Origin: Clostridiales bacterium COT073_COT-073
GTDB taxonomy: Bacteria; Bacillota; Clostridia; Lachnospirales; Vallitaleaceae
NCBI GenBank assembly: GCA_003858485.1
Contig: RQYD01000004.1
Coordinates: 62,001 to 126,000 of the forward strand
Reading direction: 5' to 3'
Length of the DNA stretch: 64,000 nucleotides
The notes beneath the pieces were generated by a model, which saw only the letters and a list, made by a program, of their open reading frames with translations, had not been told where the DNA came from and did no database searches. Below are positions 53,410-61,317 of the stretch, piece after piece. Numbering within the stretch: position 1 is the stretch's first letter; every line of letters begins with the position of its first letter. Made by a program: the position numbers and the translations under genes.

Positions 53410-54156
53410 CTATTCTCTGCCAGTCTTAGCTCCTTTTTTAACACAAACCGTTACCCCATCTGCCATGCCAAAATAAAAGGTGGATAGCTCCGGTTGATGA
53501 CTGATTGCTCTAAGATACTGACGCATCCGCCGATGAGTGGTCCGCTCCCGCCGGGTCAGCAAATATTTTGAACGCATGATTTCGCCTGCTTGCAGAACAT
53601 TATCTGTTACCAATAACCCTTCCGGTTTTAAAAGTCTTAATATTTCCGGTAAAAAATTAATGTACTGGGCTTTAGCCGAATCCAGAAAAACAAAATCAAA
53701 GGTTGCTGTTAGCTGCGGTAAAATCTGAGCCGCATCACCAATTTTTAATTCAATTTTATCCGGCTGTGGCAGAAATTTAGATTGCTCATTTGCCAATACA
53801 GACAATCCGACCTGTTGCTGCAGCCATTTCTCTGCCCGTTTGAATTGCTGCTGCGCCTCTTGCCACATTAACGGGTTACGCTCAATTGTCAAAATTTTCC
53901 CATTTTCCGGCAAAAACTGGCTCATTAGTAAAGCCGAATAACCAATAGCAGTCCCAACTTCCAGTATGGTTTGCGGCTTTTTTATCATTAACAGCAACTG
54001 TAAAAATTGTGCCATTTCTCTGCGAACAATTGGTACCTGACGACTACGCGCAGATTTTTCCAAATCGAATAAGAAGCTTTCCTCCTCATAAAACAAGGAA
54101 AAAAAAGCTTCTTTTTCATTCATTCCGCAGAGAAACGGAGGCCTTTGCTCTTCCAT
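53410..54156 (-). CDS. trmR: tRNA 5-hydroxyuridine methyltransferase TrmR
   Basis: About 248 residues of the O-methyltransferase 3 family (YrrM). SAM site ILEVGTAIGYSALLMSQFL, FDFVFLDSAKAQYINFLPEIL with a metal-binding Asp, and TDNVLQAGEIMRSKYLLTRRERT. TrmR converts 5-hydroxyuridine to 5-methoxyuridine at wobble position 34. ATG at 54154-54156 has GGAG eight bases upstream; an earlier ATG has none. Order mltG, trmR, U32 matches the B. subtilis yrrL-yrrM-yrrN-yrrO cluster. Confidence 0.92.
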   Translation of the reverse strand: MEEQRPPFLCGMNEKEAFFSLFYEEESFLFDLEKSARSRQVPIVRREMAQFLQLLLMIKKPQTILEVGTAIGYSALLMSQFLPENGKILTIERNPLMWQEAQQQFKRAEKWLQQQVGLSVLANEQSKFLPQPDKIELKIGDAAQILPQLTATFDFVFLDSAKAQYINFLPEILRLLKPEGLLVTDNVLQAGEIMRSKYLLTRRERTTHRRMRQYLRAISHQPELSTFYFGMADGVTVCVKKGAKTGRE

Positions 54157-54203
54157 TTTTCTCTCCATCTTTTCATTTTATCTTTTGCATTTTCCTTAAA
54201 AGA

Positions 54204-55277
54204 CTATCGTAAATGGTCCTTATACTTAACCTTTGCTGCATTATGTTCATCCAGCGTGCGACTGAAGGAATGCTCTCCACTTTCGGGGTCCTTTAACACA
54301 AAATAAATGTAATCTGTATCCTCCGGATATAATACTGCTTCAATTGAAGCTTTGCCAGGATTACCAATCGGTCCGGTCGGCAGTCCCGGATTAATATAAG
54401 TATTATATGGGGAATCAATCTTTGTGTCTTCAATCGTCAATTGCGGATATGACTTATTGAGCACATACATTACTGTTGAGCACATTTGCAGTGGCATATC
54501 AATCTCCAAACGATTATGAATTACACTTGATACTAATTTTCTTTCTTCCGGCACCCTCACTTCCCGCTCAATGATGGCTGCCATATTAATAACATCATCA
54601 ATCGTATATCCCTGAGCTGTGGTTCTGGCTCTGAAATCTTCATCATAAACCGCATCAAAACGCTTTAGCATTTTATCAATCACTTCGGTTGGTTTGGCAT
54701 CGGCATAAATCTCATAAGTATCAGGAAACAAGTAGCCCTGAAGTCTTAAATTTCGTTCAGGAATGGCCTGGACAAAATCATAATTATACTTTGAGATATC
54801 ATTGGTAGCCTGGACAAATTCATCCTGAGTCTTACATATTCCGATTTCCACCATTTTCTTAGCGATTTGCAAAATAGTATAACCTTCAGGAATAGTGAAA
54901 GTGATGGTTTGTCTCTTTTCGCCATCTTTCATCAAAATTTCCATGATCCGGTATTCGTCCATGGAAGTCTCCAGTTTAAATTTACCACTTTGAAATTTAG
55001 AATCATAACCATTTAATTTAGCTAAAACTCTAAAAAAGAATTCATTTTCAATTAAGTTATTTTGTTTTAAAATACCGGCAATCTTTTCCGTTCCGGAGCC
55101 TTTGGGAATTTCCACAATCACTTCTTTGCCAACTTTTGTCTGTTCCGGTCTTTGAACTAAAGCATAGGCATTTTGGTAAACCCAGCCGGTTCCTTTCACC
55201 ACAGCAAATACCACCAAAGCGATAAAGGCGATTCGGATCACCACTTGCAGGATTTCTCCTATTACATTTTTTATCAT
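54204..55277 (-). CDS. mltG: Endolytic murein transglycosylase MltG
   Basis: About 357 residues, YceG/MltG. One N-terminal membrane anchor (about 8-28), a LysM-like region (FTIPEGYTILQIAKKMVEIG) and the catalytic YceG domain with DVINMAAIIEREVRVPEERK, where the Glu in IIEREV is catalytic, and SPYNTYINPGLPTGPIGNPG. It cleaves nascent peptidoglycan strands in the periplasmic-like space. ATG at 55275-55277 with AGAGGTGCTT upstream. Confidence 0.95.
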   Translation of the reverse strand: MIKNVIGEILQVVIRIAFIALVVFAVVKGTGWVYQNAYALVQRPEQTKVGKEVIVEIPKGSGTEKIAGILKQNNLIENEFFFRVLAKLNGYDSKFQSGKFKLETSMDEYRIMEILMKDGEKRQTITFTIPEGYTILQIAKKMVEIGICKTQDEFVQATNDISKYNYDFVQAIPERNLRLQGYLFPDTYEIYADAKPTEVIDKMLKRFDAVYDEDFRARTTAQGYTIDDVINMAAIIEREVRVPEERKLVSSVIHNRLEIDMPLQMCSTVMYVLNKSYPQLTIEDTKIDSPYNTYINPGLPTGPIGNPGKASIEAVLYPEDTDYIYFVLKDPESGEHSFSRTLDEHNAAKVKYKDHLR

Positions 55278-55321
55278 AAGCACCTCTTTTGCGTTACCGC
55301 TTTATCATGCTTCAAATTAAG

Positions 55322-55422
55322 AGTTGGTCAGGCGCATATTCAGTTTTTAGAAAAGCACTGAAAGCGACATATGTCAATAGGCTTATACGCTGCTTTTCCT
55401 AAAAACTGTGCGAAAGACAACT
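55322..55422. repeat. Palindromic element C
   Basis: 101 bases. Outer ends AGTTGGTC and GACAACT pair, as do the inner arms CAGTTTTTAGAAAAGC and GCTTTTCCTAAAAACTG. One arm (GCTGCTTTTCCTAAAAACTG) also occurs at 36391-36414 as GCTGCTTTTCCTAAAAGCTG. Lies between ylbF and mltG on their shared strand. Confidence 0.65.
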
Positions 55423-55430
55423 ATCATGTG

Positions 55431-55784
55431 TCAATCAAGAAACTGAATATCATAGTCCAATTCTTCTGCAATAATCTGATACACCCTCTGCATCGAACGG
55501 CAAAGCTGATAATCAGCATCTAAAAAGGCATTGACAATCGGATTTTGCAATTCTTCTTCATAATCCGATTTTAAATGCGCCAGTCTTTCATATGCCTCAA
55601 ATTGTCCGTAATTTTGATTGACTTGAATCTCAAATGCCTTTTTGCGAAAGGTACTGATTTTATCCCATAATTCCGGTTTGTTTGCAAGCAATGACTTATA
55701 ATTCAAATAGTTAATATATTCTTCAGTTGATTTTAAGGCATAGATCATATCTCTTGCCTTCTGTTCTATACTTTCCTTTTGCAC
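55431..55784 (-). CDS. YlbF/YmcA family protein
   Basis: A 117-residue all-helical protein of the DUF964 (YlbF/YmcA) family. B. subtilis members form a complex with RNase Y that shapes mRNA processing. Features: EQKARDMIYALKSTEEYINYLNYKSLL and the C-terminal AFLDADYQLCRSMQRVYQII. GTG start with AGGAGGATATT upstream, 15 bases after the RNase J gene, so an RNA-processing role is consistent with its neighbour. Confidence 0.88.
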   Translation of the reverse strand: MQKESIEQKARDMIYALKSTEEYINYLNYKSLLANKPELWDKISTFRKKAFEIQVNQNYGQFEAYERLAHLKSDYEEELQNPIVNAFLDADYQLCRSMQRVYQIIAEELDYDIQFLD

Positions 55785-55799
55785 AATATCCTCCTGATT

Positions 55800-57476
55800 T
55801 TAATTATCCACTTGCATTAAAATCGGCAATACCATTGGACTTCTCTTTAAGTGTATCCACAGGTATTCTCGAATATCATCCCTGATAATCGTTTTAATTT
55901 TGGTCCAATCATTAATGTTCTTCAGTGTTGTTTTTTCCAGTGAGCGGCGCACAATTTCTTTAATGTCTTCCATTAAACTGGTGTTTTCTTTCACATAAGT
56001 AAAGCCGCGTGACACAATTTCCGGACTGGTTAAAATCTGATTGGTATATTTATTGACTGCAATAGATACAACAATCAATCCTTCCTGTGACAATTTTTGC
56101 CGATCTCTAAGCACAACATCTCCGACATCTCCCACGCCTAAGCCATCTACCAAGACCGTTTCTACCGATACTTTGTCAATCACTTCGCCACCATCCGGGC
56201 CAAGTGCAAAGACATTTCCATTTTCTAAAATATATACATCCTTCTTTTGCATGCCCAGCTCAACTGCCAATTCCTGATGCGATTTTAAATGCCGGTATTC
56301 TCCGTGAACCGGAATAAAATACTTGGGTCTGACCAAAGTATGCAGTAATTTTAGCTCTTCACGGCAAGCATGACCGGAAACATGGGTATCTTCATATACC
56401 ACATCTGCTCCTTTTTTATAAAGACCATTAATTACCCGGGCCACATATTTCTCATTACCGGGAATTGGTTTGGAGCTTAAAATCACCATATCGCCTTCTT
56501 TAATGCTGATTTTGCGATGGGTATTATTAGCCATCCTCGACAGTGCCGACAGCGGCTCTCCCTGACTGCCCGTAGTAATAATTACCACCTGGCTATCTTT
56601 ATAATTATCCAGTTCATCACTGCTGATCAACATATTTTTCGGCATTTTAATATAGCCAAGCTCCTGAGCCGTTGTCACCACATTAACCATCGATCGTCCT
56701 TCCACCGCTACTTTCCGGCGATGTGACCTGGCTGAGTTAATGATCTGCTGGACCCGATCAACATTGGAAGCAAAAGTGGCCACAATTAACCGCCGTCCCT
56801 TATTTTCATTAAAAATGGTGTCAAACGATTTACCAACTGTACTTTCTGACATGGTGTAACCTTCGCGCAGGACATTGGTCGAATCAGCCATCAGCGCTAA
56901 GACTCCCTCACGGCCCAATTCCGCCAAGCGGTGCATATCAATTGCTTTGCCGTAAATCGGAGTATAATCGACCTTAAAATCACCACTATGAATCAACACA
57001 CCAATCGGTGTATGAATGGCAATAGCCGCTGCATCCGGGATAGAGTGATTGGTCCTTATAAATTCTGTCCGAAATTTACCCAAACGGACACTTTGGCCCA
57101 TACCGACACTTTTCAGCTTACAGCGCTCTAAAATTTTATGTTCTCTCAGCTTGTTTTCTACTAAGCCTAAAGTTAAGCGACTGCCATATACCGGAATATT
57201 TAATTCTTTCAGTAAATACGGAATAGCACCAATATGATCTTCATGCCCATGGGTAACAATTAAGCCACGAACCCGATCCTGATTTTGCTTTAAATACGAA
57301 AAATCCGGAATGACAATGTCAATCCCCAGCATTTCCTCATCCGGAAAGGCCAGTCCGCAGTCAATAATAATAATATCATTCTTATATTCAAATAATGTAA
57401 TATTCATTCCGATTTGGTCAAGTCCACCAAGCGGAATAATTTTCACTCTTTCTTCTGTTTGTTGTTTCTTTTTCAA
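55800..57476 (-). CDS. rnj: Ribonuclease J
   Basis: A 558-residue metallo-beta-lactamase/beta-CASP nuclease with 5' exonuclease and endonuclease activity on RNA. The zinc motif HGHEDH is at 76-81. IHSGDFKVDYTP, the beta-CASP motifs ALMADSTNVLREGYT and PVHGEYRHLKSH, and a C-terminal domain after about 450 are all present. Start is TTG with GGAGGTATTTT upstream. Followed by ylbF. Confidence 0.96.
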   Translation of the reverse strand: MKKKQQTEERVKIIPLGGLDQIGMNITLFEYKNDIIIIDCGLAFPDEEMLGIDIVIPDFSYLKQNQDRVRGLIVTHGHEDHIGAIPYLLKELNIPVYGSRLTLGLVENKLREHKILERCKLKSVGMGQSVRLGKFRTEFIRTNHSIPDAAAIAIHTPIGVLIHSGDFKVDYTPIYGKAIDMHRLAELGREGVLALMADSTNVLREGYTMSESTVGKSFDTIFNENKGRRLIVATFASNVDRVQQIINSARSHRRKVAVEGRSMVNVVTTAQELGYIKMPKNMLISSDELDNYKDSQVVIITTGSQGEPLSALSRMANNTHRKISIKEGDMVILSSKPIPGNEKYVARVINGLYKKGADVVYEDTHVSGHACREELKLLHTLVRPKYFIPVHGEYRHLKSHQELAVELGMQKKDVYILENGNVFALGPDGGEVIDKVSVETVLVDGLGVGDVGDVVLRDRQKLSQEGLIVVSIAVNKYTNQILTSPEIVSRGFTYVKENTSLMEDIKEIVRRSLEKTTLKNINDWTKIKTIIRDDIREYLWIHLKRSPMVLPILMQVDN

Positions 57477-57560
57477 AAAATACCTCCATATAACAGACTG
57501 CTTCTATTTAATCAGACTGTCATTTTCCATCTTCTTTCTTTTAATTTTTCTTTTTCTTCT

Positions 57561-57650
57561 AACTATTCAGCTTTCCACATTCCTCAAAACAATCATTTCC
57601 TGGTATGTAACCCGAAAGCTATCTTACGTAGCCGGTTGTGGCTGGCTAAA
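57561..57650. repeat. Fragment of repeat family A with a reversed unit
   Basis: CAGCTTTCCACATTCCTCAA, then AACAATC, loosely matches the right arm of A1 in reverse. It is followed by CGAAAGCTATCTTACGTAGC, the array unit in reverse. Strongly degraded. Confidence 0.45.
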
Positions 57651-57872
57651 ATCAAACACTTACACACAATCGCATCATTTCTGTTATGGTAGCCTTATGT
57701 CATAAGCAGCAAAATATCTATGCTGCTCCGCATAAGGCAAAGCTAACAAGCTTACCGGAAATTCAGTGCCAAACGCAGTTTAAAGGCCAAGTATTATTCA
57801 CCCGCCTTTAAATCAATTGATGCCTGTTCTACTTTGTTTATCCACCACTTTGCGGATTTCAAAATTCATTCT
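57651..57872. other. Intergenic region with no recognised gene
   Basis: Upstream of the RNase J gene and downstream of fur. It has small dyads (AAGCTAACAAGCTT and GCCTTTAAATC-type) but no gene or clear RNA. Confidence 0.4.
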
Positions 57873-58328
57873 CTACTCTGCTTCCTCTGAATTTTTGACA
57901 ATACAATTTTTACAGATACCATAAATTTTAATCTGTGCATCCAAAGCCTCAAAGCCCTTTTCCGCTTCCAGCATTCCCTTATAGCGGTCCATAAAGTCCA
58001 GCTCCAATTCATCAACATTTCCACATTGTCTACAAATCAAATGATAATGGTGAATCGGAATGTCTTCATAAAAGATTTCATAGCGAATATCCTTATCATC
58101 AAATGAAATTTTCTCAATAATTCCCAACCGGTTTAAAATTTGAATATTTCGATAAACTGTAGCTAAACCAATTTCCGGATTCGTTTCACGTACAAATTGA
58201 TATACCTCATCTACGGTCAAATGAGCCTTTCGATGATTATACAGAGTTTCTAATACCACTTTCCTTTGATTGGTAAGCTTATAACCGCCTCGCTTTAAAA
58301 TTTCATAATACTTTGTTAAATCGTTCAT
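57873..58328 (-). CDS. Fur-family metal-responsive regulator
   Basis: A 151-residue Fur/PerR/Zur-type regulator. The winged helix (KLTNQRKVVLETLYNHRKAHLTVDEVYQFV, then GLATVYRNIQILNRLGII) is followed by the metal-binding DIPIHHYHLICRQCGNVDELE and a second Cys pair GICKNC that forms the structural zinc site. Whether it senses iron, zinc or peroxide cannot be settled by eye. ATG with AAGGAGAGAT upstream, 54 bases after the DUF1292 gene. Confidence 0.93.
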   Translation of the reverse strand: MNDLTKYYEILKRGGYKLTNQRKVVLETLYNHRKAHLTVDEVYQFVRETNPEIGLATVYRNIQILNRLGIIEKISFDDKDIRYEIFYEDIPIHHYHLICRQCGNVDELELDFMDRYKGMLEAEKGFEALDAQIKIYGICKNCIVKNSEEAE

Positions 58329-58381
58329 ATCTCTCCTTGTAGACTCAGGCGAAAAAAGTCAGTTTCATACTTTCAATATTC

Positions 58382-58660
58382 CTATTCGTAATCCTCTTCT
58401 TCCGGAATACTGTCCTCTAAAATATCTAATAAGGTGTTAATAAACTCTTCATCCTCTGTTTCCGGATCAACCATACTGTATATTGCGTCTTCTCCCTGGA
58501 TTTCATCTTCACGCATAATATACACATTCATTTCTTCGCTGCCATCATCTTCCAGCTCATCTGTCACCAGGATATAGGTTCTGCCTTCATATTCGGCCAT
58601 GCTCAAAATGTCCAGCTCCACCTCATTGCCATTTTCATCAGTAAATACTATTCTATCCAA
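58382..58660 (-). CDS. DUF1292 family protein (YrzB-like)
   Basis: A 92-residue, highly acidic protein of the DUF1292 family, function unknown. The N-terminal FTDENGNEVELDILSMAEYEGRTYILVTDE is the family core. TTG start with GGAGGAAAAA upstream. It follows ruvX by nine bases, keeping the yrzL-yrrK-yrzB order of Firmicutes. Confidence 0.93.
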   Translation of the reverse strand: MDRIVFTDENGNEVELDILSMAEYEGRTYILVTDELEDDGSEEMNVYIMREDEIQGEDAIYSMVDPETEDEEFINTLLDILEDSIPEEEDYE

Positions 58661-58669
58661 TTTTTCCTC

Positions 58670-59092
58670 CTACTTTGCTCCGGCATCCAAATATCCCTGC
58701 AAAAAATATGCAGCTGCCATCTTGTCAATTACTTTTTTTCGTTTTGCCCGACTTAAATCCGCTTCAAGCAGAACTCTTTCCGCTCCGGCTGTACTCAGTC
58801 TTTCATCCCAGGTAATTATCGGCAAAGAAGTGACTTGTTTTAATTTTTCTACAAACTCCAGTGTCTTCTCCACTCGTTCACCTTCGGTATTATTCATGTT
58901 TTTGGGCAATCCCACCACTACTTTTTCAACTGCATATTCAGCAATTAATTCTTTTATCCGTTCAAAAGAAGAAGTTAAGTCTTTTTCCTCTTTTCGGCGA
59001 ATAATCTCTATTCCCTGAGCAGTCCAGCCAAATGGATCACTGACTGCAATACCAATGGTTTTACTGCCATAATCGCAGGCCATTACTCTCAT
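58670..59092 (-). CDS. ruvX: Holliday junction resolvase-like RuvX (YqgF)
   Basis: A 140-residue RNase H-fold protein. The motif MACDYGSKTIGIAVSD carries the first catalytic Asp, VVGLPKNMNNTEGERV follows, and TWDERLSTAGAERVLLEADLSRAKRK holds the later acidic residues. In bacteria it has been tied to pre-16S rRNA 5' processing. ATG with AAGGAGTCGGAA upstream. Between ireB and the DUF1292 gene as usual. Confidence 0.95.
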   Translation of the reverse strand: MRVMACDYGSKTIGIAVSDPFGWTAQGIEIIRRKEEKDLTSSFERIKELIAEYAVEKVVVGLPKNMNNTEGERVEKTLEFVEKLKQVTSLPIITWDERLSTAGAERVLLEADLSRAKRKKVIDKMAAAYFLQGYLDAGAK

Positions 59093-59150
59093 TTCCGACT
59101 CCTTTGTCTTTCAGCTACTCCTTCAATTTTCACATTTTTACTTGCGGTTA

Positions 59151-59405
59151 TTATTTCTGGGAAAAATAATTGTTCACCATTTCTTCCAAAAGTTCATCCC
59201 GCTCCAAACGGCCAATCAGTTTTCTGGCATTATTATGTCCGGTAATATAAGTCGGATCTCCGGAAATAAGGTAGCCAACCAATTGGTAAGTAGGATTATA
59301 ACCTTTTTCTTTTAAGGCTTCGTACACTTCTTCCAAAACCAATCTTGCTTCATTCTTTTCCTTCACAGGTTTTTTAAAAAATTGAGTATGTCCCTTATCG
59401 TTCAT
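59151..59405 (-). CDS. ireB: IreB family regulatory phosphoprotein
   Basis: An 84-residue IreB/YrzL (DUF965) protein, a target of PASTA-domain serine/threonine kinases. The core [28 protein letters not shown] is nearly invariant, and Thr residues near the N-terminus ([10 protein letters not shown]) are the likely phosphosites. In most Firmicutes alaS precedes it; here the upstream gene is an FGGY kinase after a 174-base gap. That gap (59406-59579) holds an AATTATT/AATAATT dyad but no gene. Confidence 0.95.
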   Translation of the reverse strand: MNDKGHTQFFKKPVKEKNEARLVLEEVYEALKEKGYNPTYQLVGYLISGDPTYITGHNNARKLIGRLERDELLEEMVNNYFSQK

Positions 59406-59579
59406 GGTTCACTTCCTTACTTTTATCTTATGCTAAGAAGCCGTAGCAGCTCCTGCCAATTATTAACAACTTCTGATTTTGGCAGTTGACCAATGAGCAT
59501 AATTATTGATAATAATTTTAACTTATATCTATGATACCATAATTCCTTCCAATTTACCATAGTTTTTTAAGTTAAATTC

Positions 59580-61154
59580 TCAACAGCTTTTTTCCAAAGC
59601 ACGTTTAACCATTTTATGAATGATATTTTGTCGTGAATACAGGGGAGCCAGCCGACCATAAATTTCCATAAAAATATCCTGATAAATTTTACGATAAATC
59701 CGGTGCTGCTCCATATCCGGCATGAAAATATCTTTTTTTCGAACCATTGCCTCTGCCGCTTTAGCAAAATCAGGATAAACTCCCATTCCCACAAACGCAG
59801 CCATAGCACTGCCAATTCCACTACCTTCATTGGTTTGAGTCCGTATCGCCGGCAAGCCAAACATATTAGCAGTGATTTGGCAAATTTCATCACTTCTGGA
59901 GCCACCGCCGCCCAAATAGATTTCTTTTATTTTAACACCAGATTTTTTTTCTAATTTTTTCAGGCCATGCATCAAAGCAAAATTAATACCTTCAATAATC
60001 GCCCGATATATATGAACCCGAGTGTGTACATCAGAAAAGCCGATTACCGCTCCTCTGGCGACCGGCATAGTCAAGTTAGGAGTGAAATATGGCTGAAAGA
60101 CTAAGCCTTCACAGCCCGGCGGAATTTCTTTCAGTCGTCGGTTAAGCAGCTCCTCTGGTAAAATACCCAGTTTTTTAGCCTGCTCTACTTCTTTACTGGC
60201 AAACTCCCTCTTAAACCATGAAATCAGCCAGTAACCACGATAAATTTGAATTTCCGGATTATATGCCCCCGGCATTACCGAAACATAGGCCGGCATAAAT
60301 CGGTCCGGTTCCATATAGGTATCAGTAGTAATACAAACCGTCGAAGTGGTACCAAAACTAATCGCTGCTTTTTCCGGTGTAATGCAGCCCATGCCAATAG
60401 TTTCACAGCTTTTATCGGAGCCAGATGCATATAGCGGTAAGCCGGCCGCAATGCCGGTTGCTTCTGCCGCCTCTGTACTAATATAACCCAATATTTCACC
60501 AGCTTCTTTAAATTCCGATAATTTCTGCGGTTCTATATCAAAAACAAAGCGTTTAAATGACCTGGCCGTCATCCAATCTCGGCGCTTATGGTTAAAGGGC
60601 ACATGTCCTACCAAAGCCGAAATGGAATCAATCAATTGTCCGCTCAGACAATAAATCAAGTATCCACTTAAAAAAGAAAAATGTGCAGTTTTTTTCCAGA
60701 TTTCCGGCTCATTTTGCTGCAGCCAATTACATACTGAAATTCGCCATTGCAAATGAGCCGTTTGTTCCATGCCTACTGCTTTAACTGCCGCATTCATCCA
60801 CCAGGATAATTTAGGCTGCCCTTCCGCCTTGCGCTTGTCTAACCACAAAAAAGCCGGACGTAGCGGCTTTTTATCACTGTCCAGGCAAATATAAGTAGCC
60901 CGGATGGTTGTAATGGTCACTGCTTCTATTCTTTCCCAAAGTTCGGGCTTTTGGCTTTTCAACATCTGCGATGCCTGACAAATATGTTCCCAATAAAACT
61001 CCGGTCTTTGCTCCGCCCAATCCGCTTCCATTGAAAAATAAGCTGGTACATGATCGCTTTTGGCCATTCCTAAAATATTCCCATAATTATTGATTAACAA
61101 AGCTCTTGTGCTCTGTGTTCCGACATCAATTGACAACACCACTTTTTCCTGCAT
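59580..61154 (-). CDS. FGGY-family carbohydrate kinase
   Basis: About 524 residues, two actin-like domains. N-terminal phosphate loop VVLSIDVGTQSTRALLIN, the ATP-site GMGCITPEKAAISFGTTSTV and the family segment KEIYLGGGGSRSDEICQITANMFGLP, then NEGSGIGSAMAAFVGMG. ATG at 61152-61154 with CGGAGGAGCAAA upstream. Substrate not identifiable: xylulose, gluconate, glycerol and other sugars are all possible. No sugar transporter or isomerase sits beside it. The C-terminal end (KMVKRALEKSC) precedes a gap before ireB. Confidence 0.92.
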   Translation of the reverse strand: MQEKVVLSIDVGTQSTRALLINNYGNILGMAKSDHVPAYFSMEADWAEQRPEFYWEHICQASQMLKSQKPELWERIEAVTITTIRATYICLDSDKKPLRPAFLWLDKRKAEGQPKLSWWMNAAVKAVGMEQTAHLQWRISVCNWLQQNEPEIWKKTAHFSFLSGYLIYCLSGQLIDSISALVGHVPFNHKRRDWMTARSFKRFVFDIEPQKLSEFKEAGEILGYISTEAAEATGIAAGLPLYASGSDKSCETIGMGCITPEKAAISFGTTSTVCITTDTYMEPDRFMPAYVSVMPGAYNPEIQIYRGYWLISWFKREFASKEVEQAKKLGILPEELLNRRLKEIPPGCEGLVFQPYFTPNLTMPVARGAVIGFSDVHTRVHIYRAIIEGINFALMHGLKKLEKKSGVKIKEIYLGGGGSRSDEICQITANMFGLPAIRTQTNEGSGIGSAMAAFVGMGVYPDFAKAAEAMVRKKDIFMPDMEQHRIYRKIYQDIFMEIYGRLAPLYSRQNIIHKMVKRALEKSC

Positions 61155-61280
61155 TTTGCTCCTCCGACCGCTCCTCATCTTCTAACCATTGTTTCTTTTA
61201 TTATAAACTACTTTCAAGGCTTTTTCCAGCATTTTTTCAGATGTATCCGGCGGGTTGACCGGAATAGTTTGCTGCAAGCA

Positions 61281-61303
61281 AAAGCGGCTATTCGGCCGCT
61301 TAA
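61281..61303 (-). terminator. Terminator of hydF
   Basis: AAGCGGC and GCCGCTTTTG arms with a short loop on the minus strand, 15 bases after the hydF stop. A short T-run follows, so strength is moderate. Confidence 0.7.
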
Positions 61304-61317
61304 TTATATCCTGTTTT

